From Lumbricus terrestris (taxonomy: Eukaryota; Annelida; Clitellata; Crassiclitellata; Lumbricidae), in NCBI GenBank assembly GCA_949752735.1, contig OX457046.1, forward strand, positions 35,207,230-35,271,229: a stretch of 64,000 nt of DNA. Reading direction: 5' to 3'. Position numbers and translations under genes: made by a program. Below, in pieces: positions 23,451 through 34,954 of the stretch (the stretch's first letter is position 1; every line of letters begins with the position of its first letter). The notes beneath the pieces are model-generated. The model made no database searches. It was not told the DNA's origin and was given only the letters and a program-made list of their open reading frames with translations.

Positions 23451-24060
23451 TGTGAGCTGTTCTGTTCTTGTTTCAGGTTTCTTAATTGTCATCGTGGATG
23501 GTTCTCATTATTTCCTTGTTTAGTTAGGTTTTGTTTTGTCTGTGTCTGTTTCTTTTTAGGTGATGTATTAGGTTCTTATTGTGTTATGTGCTTTTTTTGT
23601 CAAGATAGATTGTATTCTTGTTGTGCAATTGCTGACTTCGAATGTGTTTTTCTTTTGTAGTTAACTCCGCCACAGCTAATGAGCAGCTCCCTGTGCCGGT
23701 CCTAAGCCCGGATAAAGGATGGATGTCGATCTTCTGGCAGTAAAATCAAAAACGATTGATATTCGAAGTCAAACGGAAACGACTGAAGCACATCCCGACT
23801 TACGCCAGATCAACGAGGTTCTCGAAACCAATCGAACGATCGGGATTGGATCGGGAAGTCTGCTACAGAAGGAAAAAGTCACACCTGCTGACGAAACGAT
23901 GTCCTGGAATGTTCGCAGGAAACTGAAGTTGCTCGGGAGGAGATGTCAAGATACAGACTGGACATGTTTGCTTTCTCGCTCGTCAACCACGATCTTCAGC
24001 CTGGATCTTCTGAATCCTTGTCCTACCGGCAAAATCACAGGTAACGGAGATCAGTAGGAT
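23451..24060. other. Array flank with a 112-codon plus-strand frame of unknown meaning
   Basis: TTCTTTTGTAG at 23650-23660 could be a 3' splice site. It precedes a repeat phrase GTGCCGGTCCTAAGCCCGGA (see 4920) and an open frame (23719-24057) that resembles no family I know. The frame lies next to two large arrays and I do not call it a gene. Confidence 0.3.
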
Positions 24061-24713
24061 GACTTGACTTGCCAATCGATTAAAAATTAGAATTGCACGA
24101 CTTGCCAATCGATTAAAATTAGAATTGCATGACTTGCCAATCGATTAAAATTAGAATTACATGACTTGCCAATCGATTAAAATTAGAATTGCATGACTTG
24201 CCAATCGATTAAAATTAGAATTGCATGACTTGCCAATCGATTAAAATTAGAATTACATGACTTGCCAATCGATTAAAATTATAGAATTGCATGACTTGCC
24301 AATGGATTAAAATTAGAATTACATGACTTGCCAATCGATTAAAGTTAGATTTACATGACTTGCCAATCGATTAAAATTAGAATTGCACGACTTGCCAATC
24401 AATTAAAATTAGAATTGCACGACTTGCCAATGGATTAAAATTAGAATTGCATGACTTGCCAATCGATTAAAAATTAGAATTGCATGACTTGCCAATGGAT
24501 TAAAATTAGAATTACATGACTTGCCAATCGATTAAAGTTAGATTTACATGACTTGCCAATCGATTAAAATTAGAATTGCACGACTTGCCAATCAATTAAA
24601 ATTAGAATTGCACGACTTGCCAATGGATTAAAATTAGAATTGCATGACTTGCCAATCGATTAAAAATTAGAAAATTGCATGACTTGCCAATCGATTAAAA
24701 TTAGAATTGCATG
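24061..24713. repeat. 32-bp minisatellite, about 20 units
   Basis: Units read CATGACTTGCCAATCGATTA then AAATTAGAATTG, with C/T and ATCGATT/ATGGATT variants. A block of several units is itself repeated, since the variant order around 24300-24440 recurs at 24480-24630. Confidence 0.95.
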
Positions 24714-25690
24714 ACTCATCATTTGAGGCTATTCATTCTTAGCTACTACCTACAGAAAACAGGGCATGGTGTTCAATGGAGGAAATTGAGCTGCTACATG
24801 TTGTCGAGTTCCATGTGTCCTGTAAACATTAATTTTGAAATTCAGTTGAGCATTTCTTTGGCACTGCTGCATAGTTTTAAATGTCTAGACGCAATAGCTA
24901 GCAGGCAGTCACTTGTCATCTTGAAAAATGTCAACTCTTTAACTCGACCCTGTTGTTAACTTGTTTTAATTGATGATAATTGCAGGGGAAAGGAAACGAT
25001 GCTTTAACAAGACTGCAAAAGATGTCTGAAGTGCAAAAGATGTCCGAAGCGCAATGCAATCTTGAAGAACTTTTATAGACTGCAGTGTAGAGAACATTTT
25101 AGTGAGACATTTCCCATTCTGAATGACATAGACTGGGTAAAGAACATTATAAGAACATGCTGTAAATTAGATATTGGACAAATTTGAAGAACTGTTGTAT
25201 AACATAGACTGTGATTCTGAATCTGAATGTTTATTGTATTAAAGAATGTAAAGAGCATTTCAGTTCTTGAGAGCATTGCAAAGAGAGGTGCCTGGATTAA
25301 ACACTGCTGGACTTTGTCTATCATTGCTTCTGCCAGCTTTCAAACCGCTATACTCCAACCTTCCTTCTCCCAACCCTCCCATCTTGCAGTCCCCTCTTCC
25401 TCTGAACGTCTTTTCAATTGCAGTCACTTGTCACATTTTGCTCCACCCATTCTCCTTTTGACCTTGAACACTTCTGTCCACTTCTGTCATCAGATTCTAG
25501 CTTATGTAAACAGATCTGCAAAACTCTGATTATAAAAAGCGTTTGCAGCAAAAACTCTGAAGAATAATTTAGTTGCAACAATTTTCAGAAGCCACAAATG
25601 TCCTGACAGTGTTACAGAAGTAAATCATTGCGATGACGTTCAATGGATTTGGAACGACTGAGGTACAATTTATACATGACAACATCAGCT
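24714..25690. other. No recognised feature
   Basis: Short open frames only, and no domain or splice pattern that can be supported. Confidence 0.45.
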
Positions 25691-26040
25691 TGGGCAATGG
25701 GGAGCAACAGAACAGCTTGGGCAATGGGGGCCGCAATAAGTTGGCCAACGGGGGTTGCCTGTTTTGCTTGACACAGCTTAGACAATGGGGGGGCAACAAC
25801 AGCTTGGACAACGGGGGGACAACAGCAGCTTGGCCAACGGGGTTGCCTGTTTTGCTTGACACAGCTTGGACAATGGGGTGGCAACAGCAGCTTGGACAAC
25901 GGGGGGAACAACAGCAGCTTGGCCAACGGGGTTGCCTGTTTTGCTTGACACAGCTTGGACAATGGGGTGGCAACAGCAGCTTGGACAACGGGGGGAACAA
26001 CAGCAGCTTGGGCAATGGGGCTGCCTGTTTCGTTTAACAC
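25690..26040. repeat. 89-bp compound minisatellite with about 30-bp subunits
   Basis: Subunits of AGCTTGGACAATGGGG / AGCTTGGCCAACGGGG type, plus TTGCCTGTTTTGCTTGACAC, repeat at an 89-bp period (for example GCTTGGCC at 25828 and 25917). Confidence 0.9.
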
Positions 26041-26059
26041 ACATGGTGGTGGATTTATG

Positions 26060-26740
26060 AATTTGAACCCCCACACACGAGTATATCTGAATGCAGCTTT
26101 TGCCACAAAATTGCACACACACAGGTCAGAAGTTTTGAAATAATGCAGTCTCTCAGAAGCACTTGCTCAATAATTTATGTGTGCATGTACCTAAAACGCA
26201 TTTGGCTCCAAGTGTGTTAAACAAACGCTTCAATTAGTCTGAGAGTTTTCCTACTTGGTGCTTATAGGCTAACTACTTGTTTTCATATATCTACATGCAT
26301 AGGCAAAGATTCGCCAAAAGCAGAGTTAAAAACCTCACAGAAATTTACCTAAGTAGGACTTAACACAGCCAGTTGCAAAACAATATGAAATAATTTCAAA
26401 TAAAAATATTACGACTCACAGGATTTTGTGGGACAATTGAATTGCAAAAAAATAAGCAAAACTCAGTCAAAATTTCACGAAAGTTTCTGAAAATTTACAA
26501 ATAATAATGGAAATGGCAAAAAATGCTCAACTTAGGTAAACACAGAAATTTCTACAACCACACAAAGTGACAATTAAATCACAGACATTTAGAACTTTTT
26601 ATTTCCCAGATATCTTTTTAATGTTGTTATAACTATTTCAGCAGATGGCCCAAAAGTTCTAACTGTCACGGCAAATTTTCAAAAGTCGTGGGACTGGGGC
26701 GCCTCTGTCATCTGATCTTCCTATATTACTGTATTATTGT
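26060..26740. other. No recognised feature
   Basis: AT-rich sequence with nothing supported. Confidence 0.45.
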
Positions 26741-26935
26741 CTAATGCCAAAACTTCTTTGTCATCTGCAATGCCTCCTTTGCTTTTTCTTTTTTACCTGC
26801 TGAATAACTCCCATTTCTGATCTGCTGAAATTCGATAGCTGGCTTTAAATGCAAAGAATATACGGAAACTCTTGAAGAATTTTTTGCAGGATATAAAAGG
26901 CAGATCAACAATCCTTGAATCCATCTGATGCACAA
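26741..26935 (-). repeat. Dispersed repeat (three copies in the window)
   Basis: The minus strand carries GTTATTCAGCAGGTAAAAAA and GATGACAAAGAAGTTTTGGC. Related segments lie at 29705-29920 (+) and 48580-48830 (-). The translated phrases (KKLNVK..., MTKKFW) suggest a decayed transposon protein, but the family is unknown. Confidence 0.45.
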
Positions 26936-27429
26936 ATTATTGTTAGAATGATATATTTATAGTAAGTATTTTCTTTATTACTCCACTTGCAAATGCACAA
27001 TGGGACATAAAAACATCGTTATGATAGATTGAAGGTTAGCGGGACCTGTCCCTTTCTGGATAACCCTTTCTGAGGATTCACTGTGCATATAATCAAGGTG
27101 TCCTATGAACACTAATTTTTTCATGTGTACTACGTTTCCTTTGTTGTCTGCCTTGGTTCTTTGTTTGTTTGTTGCTCTTCCTTACTCAGAATCAACTGAT
27201 TTTGATTGAAAAAAAACACATCATTGCTTGCAAGGAAAAAAAGTAATAATTGGTAATAAAAGATACAAATTAAATAACAAGTTGAACAAATGACCAAAAT
27301 ATTAGCATCAAACGAGTTGCATCTGTACAACATTCTGCTAACAAATCCGTTTCCAATCGACGAATCACAGACATACACCGAGATGTACCAGATTACATCT
27401 TACAGGTTACATCTTCACAAATCTAGACC

Positions 27430-30400
27430 CTAAACAAGTTCCGTCTTTGAGCTGTCCTCCGAGACTTTCAGCCACTCCGCCAACGCAAACTTTGTTCCAG
27501 TGCTGACTCGCTCGTTATCTGGACCGGTCAATGGAGCGCGGCTGAGAAAAGGCTTGGTTGCCATGGTTACAGGACTTTGCTGGTGGTGGTCACGACTAGT
27601 CACCATGATCCTAGAAACAATAGAAGTATAAACTGAAAACCTTGTTGTTAACAATAATAACGACAATTTATATGGCGCCGTAACACAGCCATACCGCTAC
27701 AGGGGCCTCACAAATGGCTAACTGCGGGAGAAGTTAACTGCGGGATAAGTTGTTGTCATAACCTTTCTAACTTTAATGCTTTAGCGACCAGCAGCTGCAT
27801 TGGTCTCCTGCTTGCTCTTTGAACAATCTTGTCATTAAATTGCTAAACTGAGGTGCCATTAAATTGCTAAACTGAGGTGTCATTAAATTGCTAAACTGAG
27901 GTAGCCATGGACATGAATTGTTATTGAGATATTGCTCAGCATAGTCACAAGATACATTGTTGCATTTTACAAGAAATCCTTCATTGTTCGTTCACTATAA
28001 AGACATAAAAATTAGGATAATGATAGCAGGCCAGTCAGTGTTTGACCCTGATCCGACCCCGCAGAGTTGTTTGTTCATTTTCCACTAATCAGGACAATTG
28101 AAAAAAGCTAATAAAAAATAGTATGTCTGTTTTTAATACTGCCTCTGTATTTACTCTTTGTTTTTTTCGATTAATCTGCTACTAATGTAGCACTACGCTA
28201 CTTTTCCCCATTGTACGTATATAGTTCTTGTAAAGGACGAGTGTTTATCTCGTGCTATTAAAGATTACTACTTACTTACTTACAAACACAGACAACAAAC
28301 TGTTAAAAACACAAAGAGGAAATTGAATACAGTTTTTAAATACAAACAACCTCACACAAACATGTTCGACCACATAACAAATTCCAGCACACAAACCCAA
28401 ATATACAATCCAAGTATACAACCACAGAACTTCATACAACCATGGCATACAGTCAGCAAGGTTTGCAAGCGGAAGATATAATCTCCATCTGTTCATAGGA
28501 ACTTAACCCAACCTCTGGGGACGTTGGTTGGGGAGGCAGCAGGCCCAAATCACATAAACAGTCGTCAAAACACGTAGAGTACGGATTTCTAGGTACAAGT
28601 AGAAACCTACGTGACGGTCTCGGGTATGCTTGGAATTCCCGGCGACTTCTCTCCCGACTTCTCCTCTCCCGACTTCTCCTCTCCCGACTTCTCCTCTCCC
28701 GACTCCTCGTAAGTCGCAGCGATTGCCCGAACGATCTTTCTGTCGAGCCAGACGGATGCACCAACTTCTTCTGGGTCCAGCCTCAGTTGCGACTGAAGTC
28801 GGTCGGCAGTGAAAGGTTCTTTCAGTTTCGCGTGGTAGTAGACGACGATGTGATGTCTTATGGGAAGTCCGAGACTTAATATCGGCGGATAAGTCGACTG
28901 CAAAGCAGAGAATAAAACCGAAACTCACCATAATTATGTAAATATGTACGTATGATAATTATGAGAATATTATGCAATATAGTAAGCTGAAGACCATGAC
29001 TCAGTTGCATTTACCAGCCATGCATTCAGAGCAATGTATGCTGTAATGTAATGCAATGTAATACAAAGTAGTGATATCCAGTAAATACAAGTATGGTAAT
29101 GTAATTTTTTAAACGTTCTCAGTACCACACAAAAGCCGCATCACGGACACACTGCTGCTATATCAATAAAGTCTGCAACAGTTAGGTACGTCTAGCATAT
29201 AAAAAAACAGTTTTCAAAGTGCTGTCGAAGGGCACAAGCAGTTGAAGGCAGTTCACACGAAAAAATAACATAGGTCTAGTCAAAAAGGCTAAGGTTAAAG
29301 TCTTATTACTGAAAAGGAGGCATTGACAAATTTCCATAACCCATTTAACTCACCGACTTCCAATCCTTTGACCGGTATCATCAACCCTTCTATAGATACC
29401 CTACTCTGTTTCCTTACTAATAATGAATGCACTTACCTCCCAGTGGCTCCCATTGCTTGTACGAATTCATAATTCACTCACCTCCCATAAAGCCAATATC
29501 CTCAGTTGGTTTTCCTCGCAGTCTTCAGGATTAATCATCAGTCCTGTTTCTTCACTGAATTCTCTAAGCCCAGCCTCCAGCAGCTAAAAGAAATGGCAAA
29601 CACCATAAAACATGGTAAATAACTACTGTTAAGCTGAATAATAGAACCAACCCTGCAAAGGATCACAGTTTGGTAAATTCTTATAACAAGATACCTGGTA
29701 ATGCATTGGCAGCGTCAGCTATACAATTTGAGCAGGTTGCATCATGGTCAAGGAGTTATTCAGCAGGTTGAAGAAACTAAATGTAAAGAATCCACCAAAA
29801 ATTCCAGAGAAGGTCATACGGCAGGTCAAGAGTAAACTAGGCAGGCCACGACCTGCTGAGACCTATGGTGGCACGGTCATTGAGGTAATGGCAAGATTTC
29901 ATTCTCTTCTGAATTCGCTACATGATACTGAGAATTTGAAATAATGAAAGAAATTTCAGGCTATAAGAATTTCAACACTTGACAACAGGTAAAACAATAA
30001 TATATTGCAAACAAACACATCCGACTGCCTAACCTTAAAGAATACTTACTGATTCGTTCTCTTCTATATGGCCACCTAAAAGTAACAGAAAACAGAGAAG
30101 TAATTTTTGCTAAAGGCTGCAAATGCAATTAGTAGTGCAAATTTTTTTTAGAAGAGAATAAAAATTCAATAAAAGTTAATAACCTGATTCAATCAAAAGA
30201 AGTCCCCTCGATCCTCATGCGGCAGATATGTGACCCGTCATAACGAAATGAGTCGCTAAGGACTTTTTGAGTATTTTGAGTTATGTATTCCACGTTATTT
30301 GATGTCAAATTACCTTCAAAATGAGCTATTATGTATGAAAATCGACCAATTGTTTGTGGAGATATAACATTTTTAATCGATCGACCTGTGAAATAAAAAA

Positions 30401-32503
30401 TTCTGTGAAAATGCGATTTTCTGAATTTTTATATAGGTTTTAAATCTTATTGGCCATTTATTTTGCAAAATAACATATTAAAAACGGCAAAATAAAATAA
30501 GTTTTAATATTTTATTGATACATTATATAATGTAGATTAAAAAAATGCAAAAATCGCAAAATCAATAATTCGACGGTTGCACACCTTTAAAAGCGATTTG
30601 CGGCGTTCTGCATTGTGCGACTTCCGACTCATTTCGTCATGACGAGTCACATATATGCAACCAAAAATATTATTAAATAATGAATGGGAAACAGACTATG
30701 CATCACTTGGAGTATTCTCCTCTAATTACCATTCAACAGACGCCCAAAAGATCAACATGTAAGTAAGTAGGTAAGTAACCTTTTATTAGTGTGAGAGAGA
30801 GACATAACACTCGGACTTTACAGCAACAAAACATATGGTGGTGAAAAATGGCACACATCCTAATTATCACCAAAAAAACTGCTGCAGAATACTATAAACA
30901 GGTTTAATATTAAAATGATGCACTGCACAGATATCCAAGTCACATTTAGCTGTATACACTCATCGTAACGAGTTCTAAGATGAAAGAAGTGAAGAATGAT
31001 TCCAGAAAATCTGTGACGAATGATTCAAGAAAAGAAGGCAAGTCTAGAGCACTGGAAAGCAATGCCACGCAGGAGGTCACCCACCAGGTGGTGTCCAAAC
31101 GCCGGGAAAAGTTCGTAGATGCTGAGCACGTCGAATGAGAAGAACGAATCCGTCGCAGGTTTCGAGAACGATGCTGCAACCCGAATCGATTCCACGCTCG
31201 ACCGTTTCTGTTGACAACCGGTCAATCACGCCAGGAGTCAGCTGGTGGATCGGACACAGAGGGGGCCTCTGAAATCATCAGCATTATTGTTACACATTTA
31301 TAATGCTCCACTATAATATTATAATGGTCAAGCATCCATAGATGTCAGTGGCAATTGTTTAATGACCTGCTCGTGGTTCATGCACAGTAACCCAGTAACC
31401 ATCTTAGAGACCATCCATGTATAATTATTAGGCATGCAAAAAATCGTATGTTCATACCCCATCTGCTGCACCCCGTATATTTTGTGGGCATGCTCCCCAA
31501 GCGCACATACAAATAAGCTTCCCTACCTTCCCCAATTACAAAAAATTATTGTCATCTGATAGACATTTATATCACCACACGTTATTGTTTATGTTTCTAA
31601 ACATTTGCTAGGTAGATTTTTAACTGTTATGGTCGACAATCTGAAAAGAATTTTATTATAATTATATAATCAAATGCCATTAATTAAAATGCATATAAAT
31701 ATAACAGCAAGCCTTAATGCATATGTGTATTAGCTGTTTAATACAACTAACCAAGTGTTTCTAACTCTTCAACGATGGACTGAACTGTCCTCCCAATCAT
31801 TTTTAGCCTTTAAAATGCTAAGCACCTTTCAAAAGCATCAAACATACAGTAGTTGAGGAAACAATGGTACAAGGCGAATGAAAATAGTATATACCACAAG
31901 AGGTAGTTTTCGATTTTCATCGCATGAACTTCTTGCATCACTGTTCTTGTCAAATAAAATCAGATTGCTGTCGCTGATTCGGATAAATACTTCAGCTGTG
32001 TGAAGGTTCTGGGAGCCGTCCTTAAATGCATCGACAACACTCTGTAGAAAACACAAAACTATTGAACTGACGGACTTACTCAATTTGCAGTGCTCACCAA
32101 ATCATAGTTGTTAATGATACCATGCGTATCAAAGATCGACTAAGGATATCCAAAGATGAAAGCTCTGGTTCAAGAAAAGTCCTAGTCAAGATTCAGATCT
32201 GATAAGTATTTAAATAAGCAAGGAATCAGGCAAAGATAAAAATATAAATGAGCTTTATAAACAGCTCCGAGATTTTAGCTTCAGATATTTTTAGAGGGGT
32301 CTTTGACTGACTTTGTGTCATACATAACTGCGATTATATTAAGCAACGCGAACCACAAATCTCTCGTATACGATGGATGTTTATCATTACGTTAGACTTT
32401 TATTGTTAGAACATCGCAGAGGGCTCACTTGAGTAAAGCGTGCTTTACGAGGTACATTGCCATCGGATTCCCGTTGTAAGTAAACCAATACACGCCGCTG
32501 CAT
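27430..32503 (-). CDS. NUDT17: Nudix hydrolase, NUDT17-like, seven exons, 332 aa
   Basis: The coding exons are 32503-32429, 32041-31898, 31268-31085, 30075-30050, 29583-29482, 28897-28611 and 27610-27430, all with GT/AG boundaries and matching phases. The sum is 999 nt including the stop, so 332 aa (human NUDT17 is about 328). A full Nudix box spans residues 136-158, split over exons 3-5: G136-x5-E142-x7-R150-E151-F-S-E154-E155-T-G157-L158. The glutamates bind the catalytic Mg2+ for pyrophosphate bond hydrolysis in a nucleoside-diphosphate-linked substrate. Further matches to human NUDT17 are RRPPLCP-like residues near 74, TYPP...GLP..HHIV (179-195) and ERVSTGTKFAL (306-316). An (EEKSG)n run at residues 241-261 comes from a coding tandem repeat. 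The substrate in vivo is unknown. The start is the ATG giving the N-terminal alignment MQRRVLVYLQRE. Confidence 0.92.
28120..28275 (+). mobile_element. LINE 3' end, second family, in NUDT17 intron 6
   Basis: GTAAAGGACGAGTGTTTATC ... ATTAAAGATTACTACTTACT matches 16290-16500 and ends in an (ACTT)n run. Confidence 0.65.
28643..28705. repeat. 15-bp coding tandem repeat in NUDT17 exon 6
   Basis: About four copies of a 15-bp unit (CTCCCGACTTCTCCT on the plus strand) encode GEEKS repeats. The period is a multiple of three, so length changes keep the frame. Confidence 0.9.
29705..29920 (+). repeat. Dispersed repeat, plus-strand copy, in NUDT17 intron 4
   Basis: It contains GAGTTATTCAGCAGGTTGAA and AACTAAATGTAAAGAATCC, shared with 26741-26935 and 48580-48830 on the other strand. 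Confidence 0.45.
30226..30654. mobile_element. Inverted-repeat element, family I (TATGTGACCC ends), copy 1
   Basis: ATATGTGACCCGTCATAACG at the left and its near inverse, ending ACGAGTCACATAT, at the right give about 30-bp inverted termini that include CGAAATGAGTCG. The interior is AT-rich with no coding potential. Ends fall at TA dinucleotides, as in Tc1/mariner insertions. It lies in NUDT17 intron 3. Confidence 0.75.
30765..30830 (-). mobile_element. LINE 3' end fragment, second family
   Basis: The complement reads CCGAGTGTTATGTCTCTCTC ... CTAATAAAAGGTTACTTACC, the inverse of the 16290 and 28120 copies, with an (AAGT)n run at its left edge. Confidence 0.6.
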
Positions 32504-32853
32504 TTTTAAAAGAGTTCGGCATTCAAGGAGGGGAAACCTTTGCAACACCAAACGCACTGGCGATGATAAAGTCATCGACCAATGTCCACAGAAGTCCACA
32601 GGACGACGACTTCTCCAGGAACCTCTATTATCGTCGCCATCATCTTACATTTACTATACGATGTCTATGGTCACCATAGTAAAACATTGACCAATAATTT
32701 GATAAGCTGGGATCGCATCAGTAAGTACGCAGCCTTCATTTGCATCTGACATCGCAAACTAGAAATTTCTACATCGCCTAAATAGCGAAGTTGATGGAAC
32801 CAGCTTATTCACAGGCGCTTAATCAAAACAAAAGAAATCGATAGACATGGGTG

Positions 32854-33176
32854 CAAGGGCGCATACAGAAATTTTCGAAGGGGGGACCACAATTTTTCGT
32901 CTTGGTCGCCGAAAAATCTCATGACTTTTTGGTCATTTGTCGAATACCCAAGAAACAGATACCATTTTATCTACCAAAATTATAGTTGACGACCTTTTTT
33001 AAAAAGTCGTACAGTGTGTTCTTAACCCTTTCCGGCATTAAAGGGTTAAGAAACTGTACGGACCTCGTGGGGCGTGGCCTATGGAACTACTCGTGGGGCA
33101 CGTCAACTTTCCGAGCCAGAAGCTGGTAAAAATAAATTTCGAAATGGGGGCCATGGCGGGATTGGATCCGCCTCTG
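32854..33176. mobile_element. hAT-like MITE, family C, copy 2
   Basis: Ends CAAGGGCGCATACAG and GGATCCGCCTCTG are flanked by CATGGGTG/CATGGGTA (32846-32853, 33177-33184). It contains a TTAACCC palindrome at 33022-33049 with outer arms CGTACAGT/ACTGTACG. Confidence 0.85.
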
Positions 33177-33635
33177 CATGGGTATGTCAAGATCCGGGGC
33201 AAGGACGATTTATACACAGGACAGGAAAGTTCTTATATGAGCGCCTTGTACAGGAAAATGGCGTCCGACGCCGACCCATGCGCCGAGCGTGTAACGTGGC
33301 GCTCCTAGCGAAGCGGGCGTAAAAGCGCGTGTTTCCTTAACGAATGCATTGCGGATGCTATGTAGAAAACGATGAATAATTATCTTTAAAGCAATAAACA
33401 ATCGCATATGTAGAGTGAAACATCGTGCTCAATATACGCTGTAATGTCTATCACCATTAATATGGCATGTTACATAATTTTAAGGCTAATTTTGAAATTT
33501 TTACGAGGCGTCCCAAGCCGGAGTCAACATGGGCCTAACTCATGGTATACATCGACGAATTGTTTGCGTCTGATACGATGAGATCGAGAAGAGTTAAATT
33601 TTCACATGATGCGTATGAACAGCTGTCTATGAACC
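33177..33635. other. No recognised feature
   Basis: The stretch around 33190-33330 has a higher GC content but no supported gene. Confidence 0.4.
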
Positions 33636-33954
33636 CAGGGCTTAAAGTGTGCCTGGATGGTCATGGACGGCGTCCACGCACTTGTTCTAAAATCTGAACG
33701 CCGTCCAGCCACTTATTGGCGAGCACTGACTGGAAAGGTAAGGGGCGTCCAGGCGCTTCTTTTGGAGAGGTAAGGGCAGGGCTTAAAGTGTGCCTGGACG
33801 GTCATGGACGGCGTCCATGCACTTATTTTAAAATCTGAACGCCGTCCTGCCACTTATTGGTCAGCACTGACTGGAAAGGTAAGGGGCGCCCAGGCACTTC
33901 TTTTGGAAAGGTAAGGGGCGTCCAGGCACTTATTTTTCCACACTTTTAGCACTG
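33636..33954. mobile_element. Family F MITE inserted in another family F MITE
   Basis: An outer copy begins CAGGGCTTAAAGTGTG at 33636 and is interrupted at 33776. The inner copy spans 33777-33954 and is flanked by a perfect GGTAAGGG duplication (33769-33776, 33955-33962). The remainder of the outer copy is not found; a different sequence (GGGCCGTCCATAAAGTACGT) follows. Confidence 0.88.
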
Positions 33955-34147
33955 GGTAAGGGGCCGTCCATAAAGTACGTCACGCTCCAGGGGGGGAGGG
34001 GTGTAGGAAAGTGTGACAGTTTGTGACAGGGGGGTCAGGCCATGTGTGACGTCACATTAACTTCATGCCTTTATGATCAGCCTACATGCCTTTGTGATTG
34101 TAGATTGAACCTCAGAAAACCAGAGGGTAGGACATTAACCCCCTGGG

Positions 34148-34218
34148 CAGGACTTAAAGTGTACCTGGACGGTCATGGACGGCGTCCGGGCACTTATTTT
34201 TCCACACTTTAGGCACTG
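34148..34218. mobile_element. Minimal 71-bp family F MITE
   Basis: CAGGACTTAAAGTGTACC to CACACTTTAGGCACTG with a perfect CCCCTGGG duplication (34140-34147, 34219-34226). It consists of little more than the two termini joined. Confidence 0.88.
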
Positions 34219-34226
34219 CCCCTGGG

Positions 34227-34950
34227 ACAACCCCTCCCTGATTTATCCTAGGACATTAACCCCATGGACAACAACCACCCTTCACTGTGCAAATAGACTA
34301 TCTCTGTAGGTAATAACTAGGTATAATTTGATCACACTTAGGTCACATTTAAGTCATGGCAGTTACACAGCAGGTGGAAGAATCTAAGTCGTGCTAAATT
34401 GCTATTCCTCTGCACAACATAACTACAGGTCTTTGTGTTTAGTTACTTCACTTTCATCAACTAGGAACATTAAACACAATAAAAAATTGAACACAATACT
34501 TTTAACCATTTCAGTTCATATAGCAAGTTAGCAACTCATGCATACAAATCATTAGGAACAATGTCTTATATAAAGCTCTCATTGGCTGAGTTATTAATAT
34601 TCACAGAATGATGCTAAAACTCAAAGCCAATGCTAAAGCATACATATGCAGACATACATGTATGCAACATACATGCAATGAAATTGAATGTTCCTCTACC
34701 AGGTTAAAACGCTTTAAAACGAAACAAATACAATGTTGGATTTGTAGGAAGTGCATCGTTATCACGCGAGTCTAGACAGGTGGTACATGGATACACCATG
34801 TGATTGTTTTTGCAACATATCCACTAATATATGCCATGGCATTAAGAGTGGCCAAATCATGAAAGTAACCTGAAAGTCAGTTGTAAATACATTAGATTTT
34901 GAAGAACAACATGCAATGACTGGTTCAGTTGTTGGCACCAAATGTCTAAC
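34227..34950. other. No recognised feature
   Basis: AT-rich and without supported features. Confidence 0.4.
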
Positions 34951-34954
34951 TTCT

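Noticed and set aside
20225..23523. Three overlapping plus-strand frames of over 1,060 codons
   Set aside because: They are produced by a 47-bp tandem unit without stops. All three frames give the same repeated peptide, and there is no coding-type composition outside the repeat.
25569..26143. Overlapping frames of up to 168 codons on both strands
   Set aside because: They are generated by the 89-bp compound minisatellite at 25690-26040.
28453..28931. Alternative minus-strand frames with RSRERRS and GRGEVGR repeats
   Set aside because: They are other frames of the coding tandem repeat in NUDT17 exon 6.
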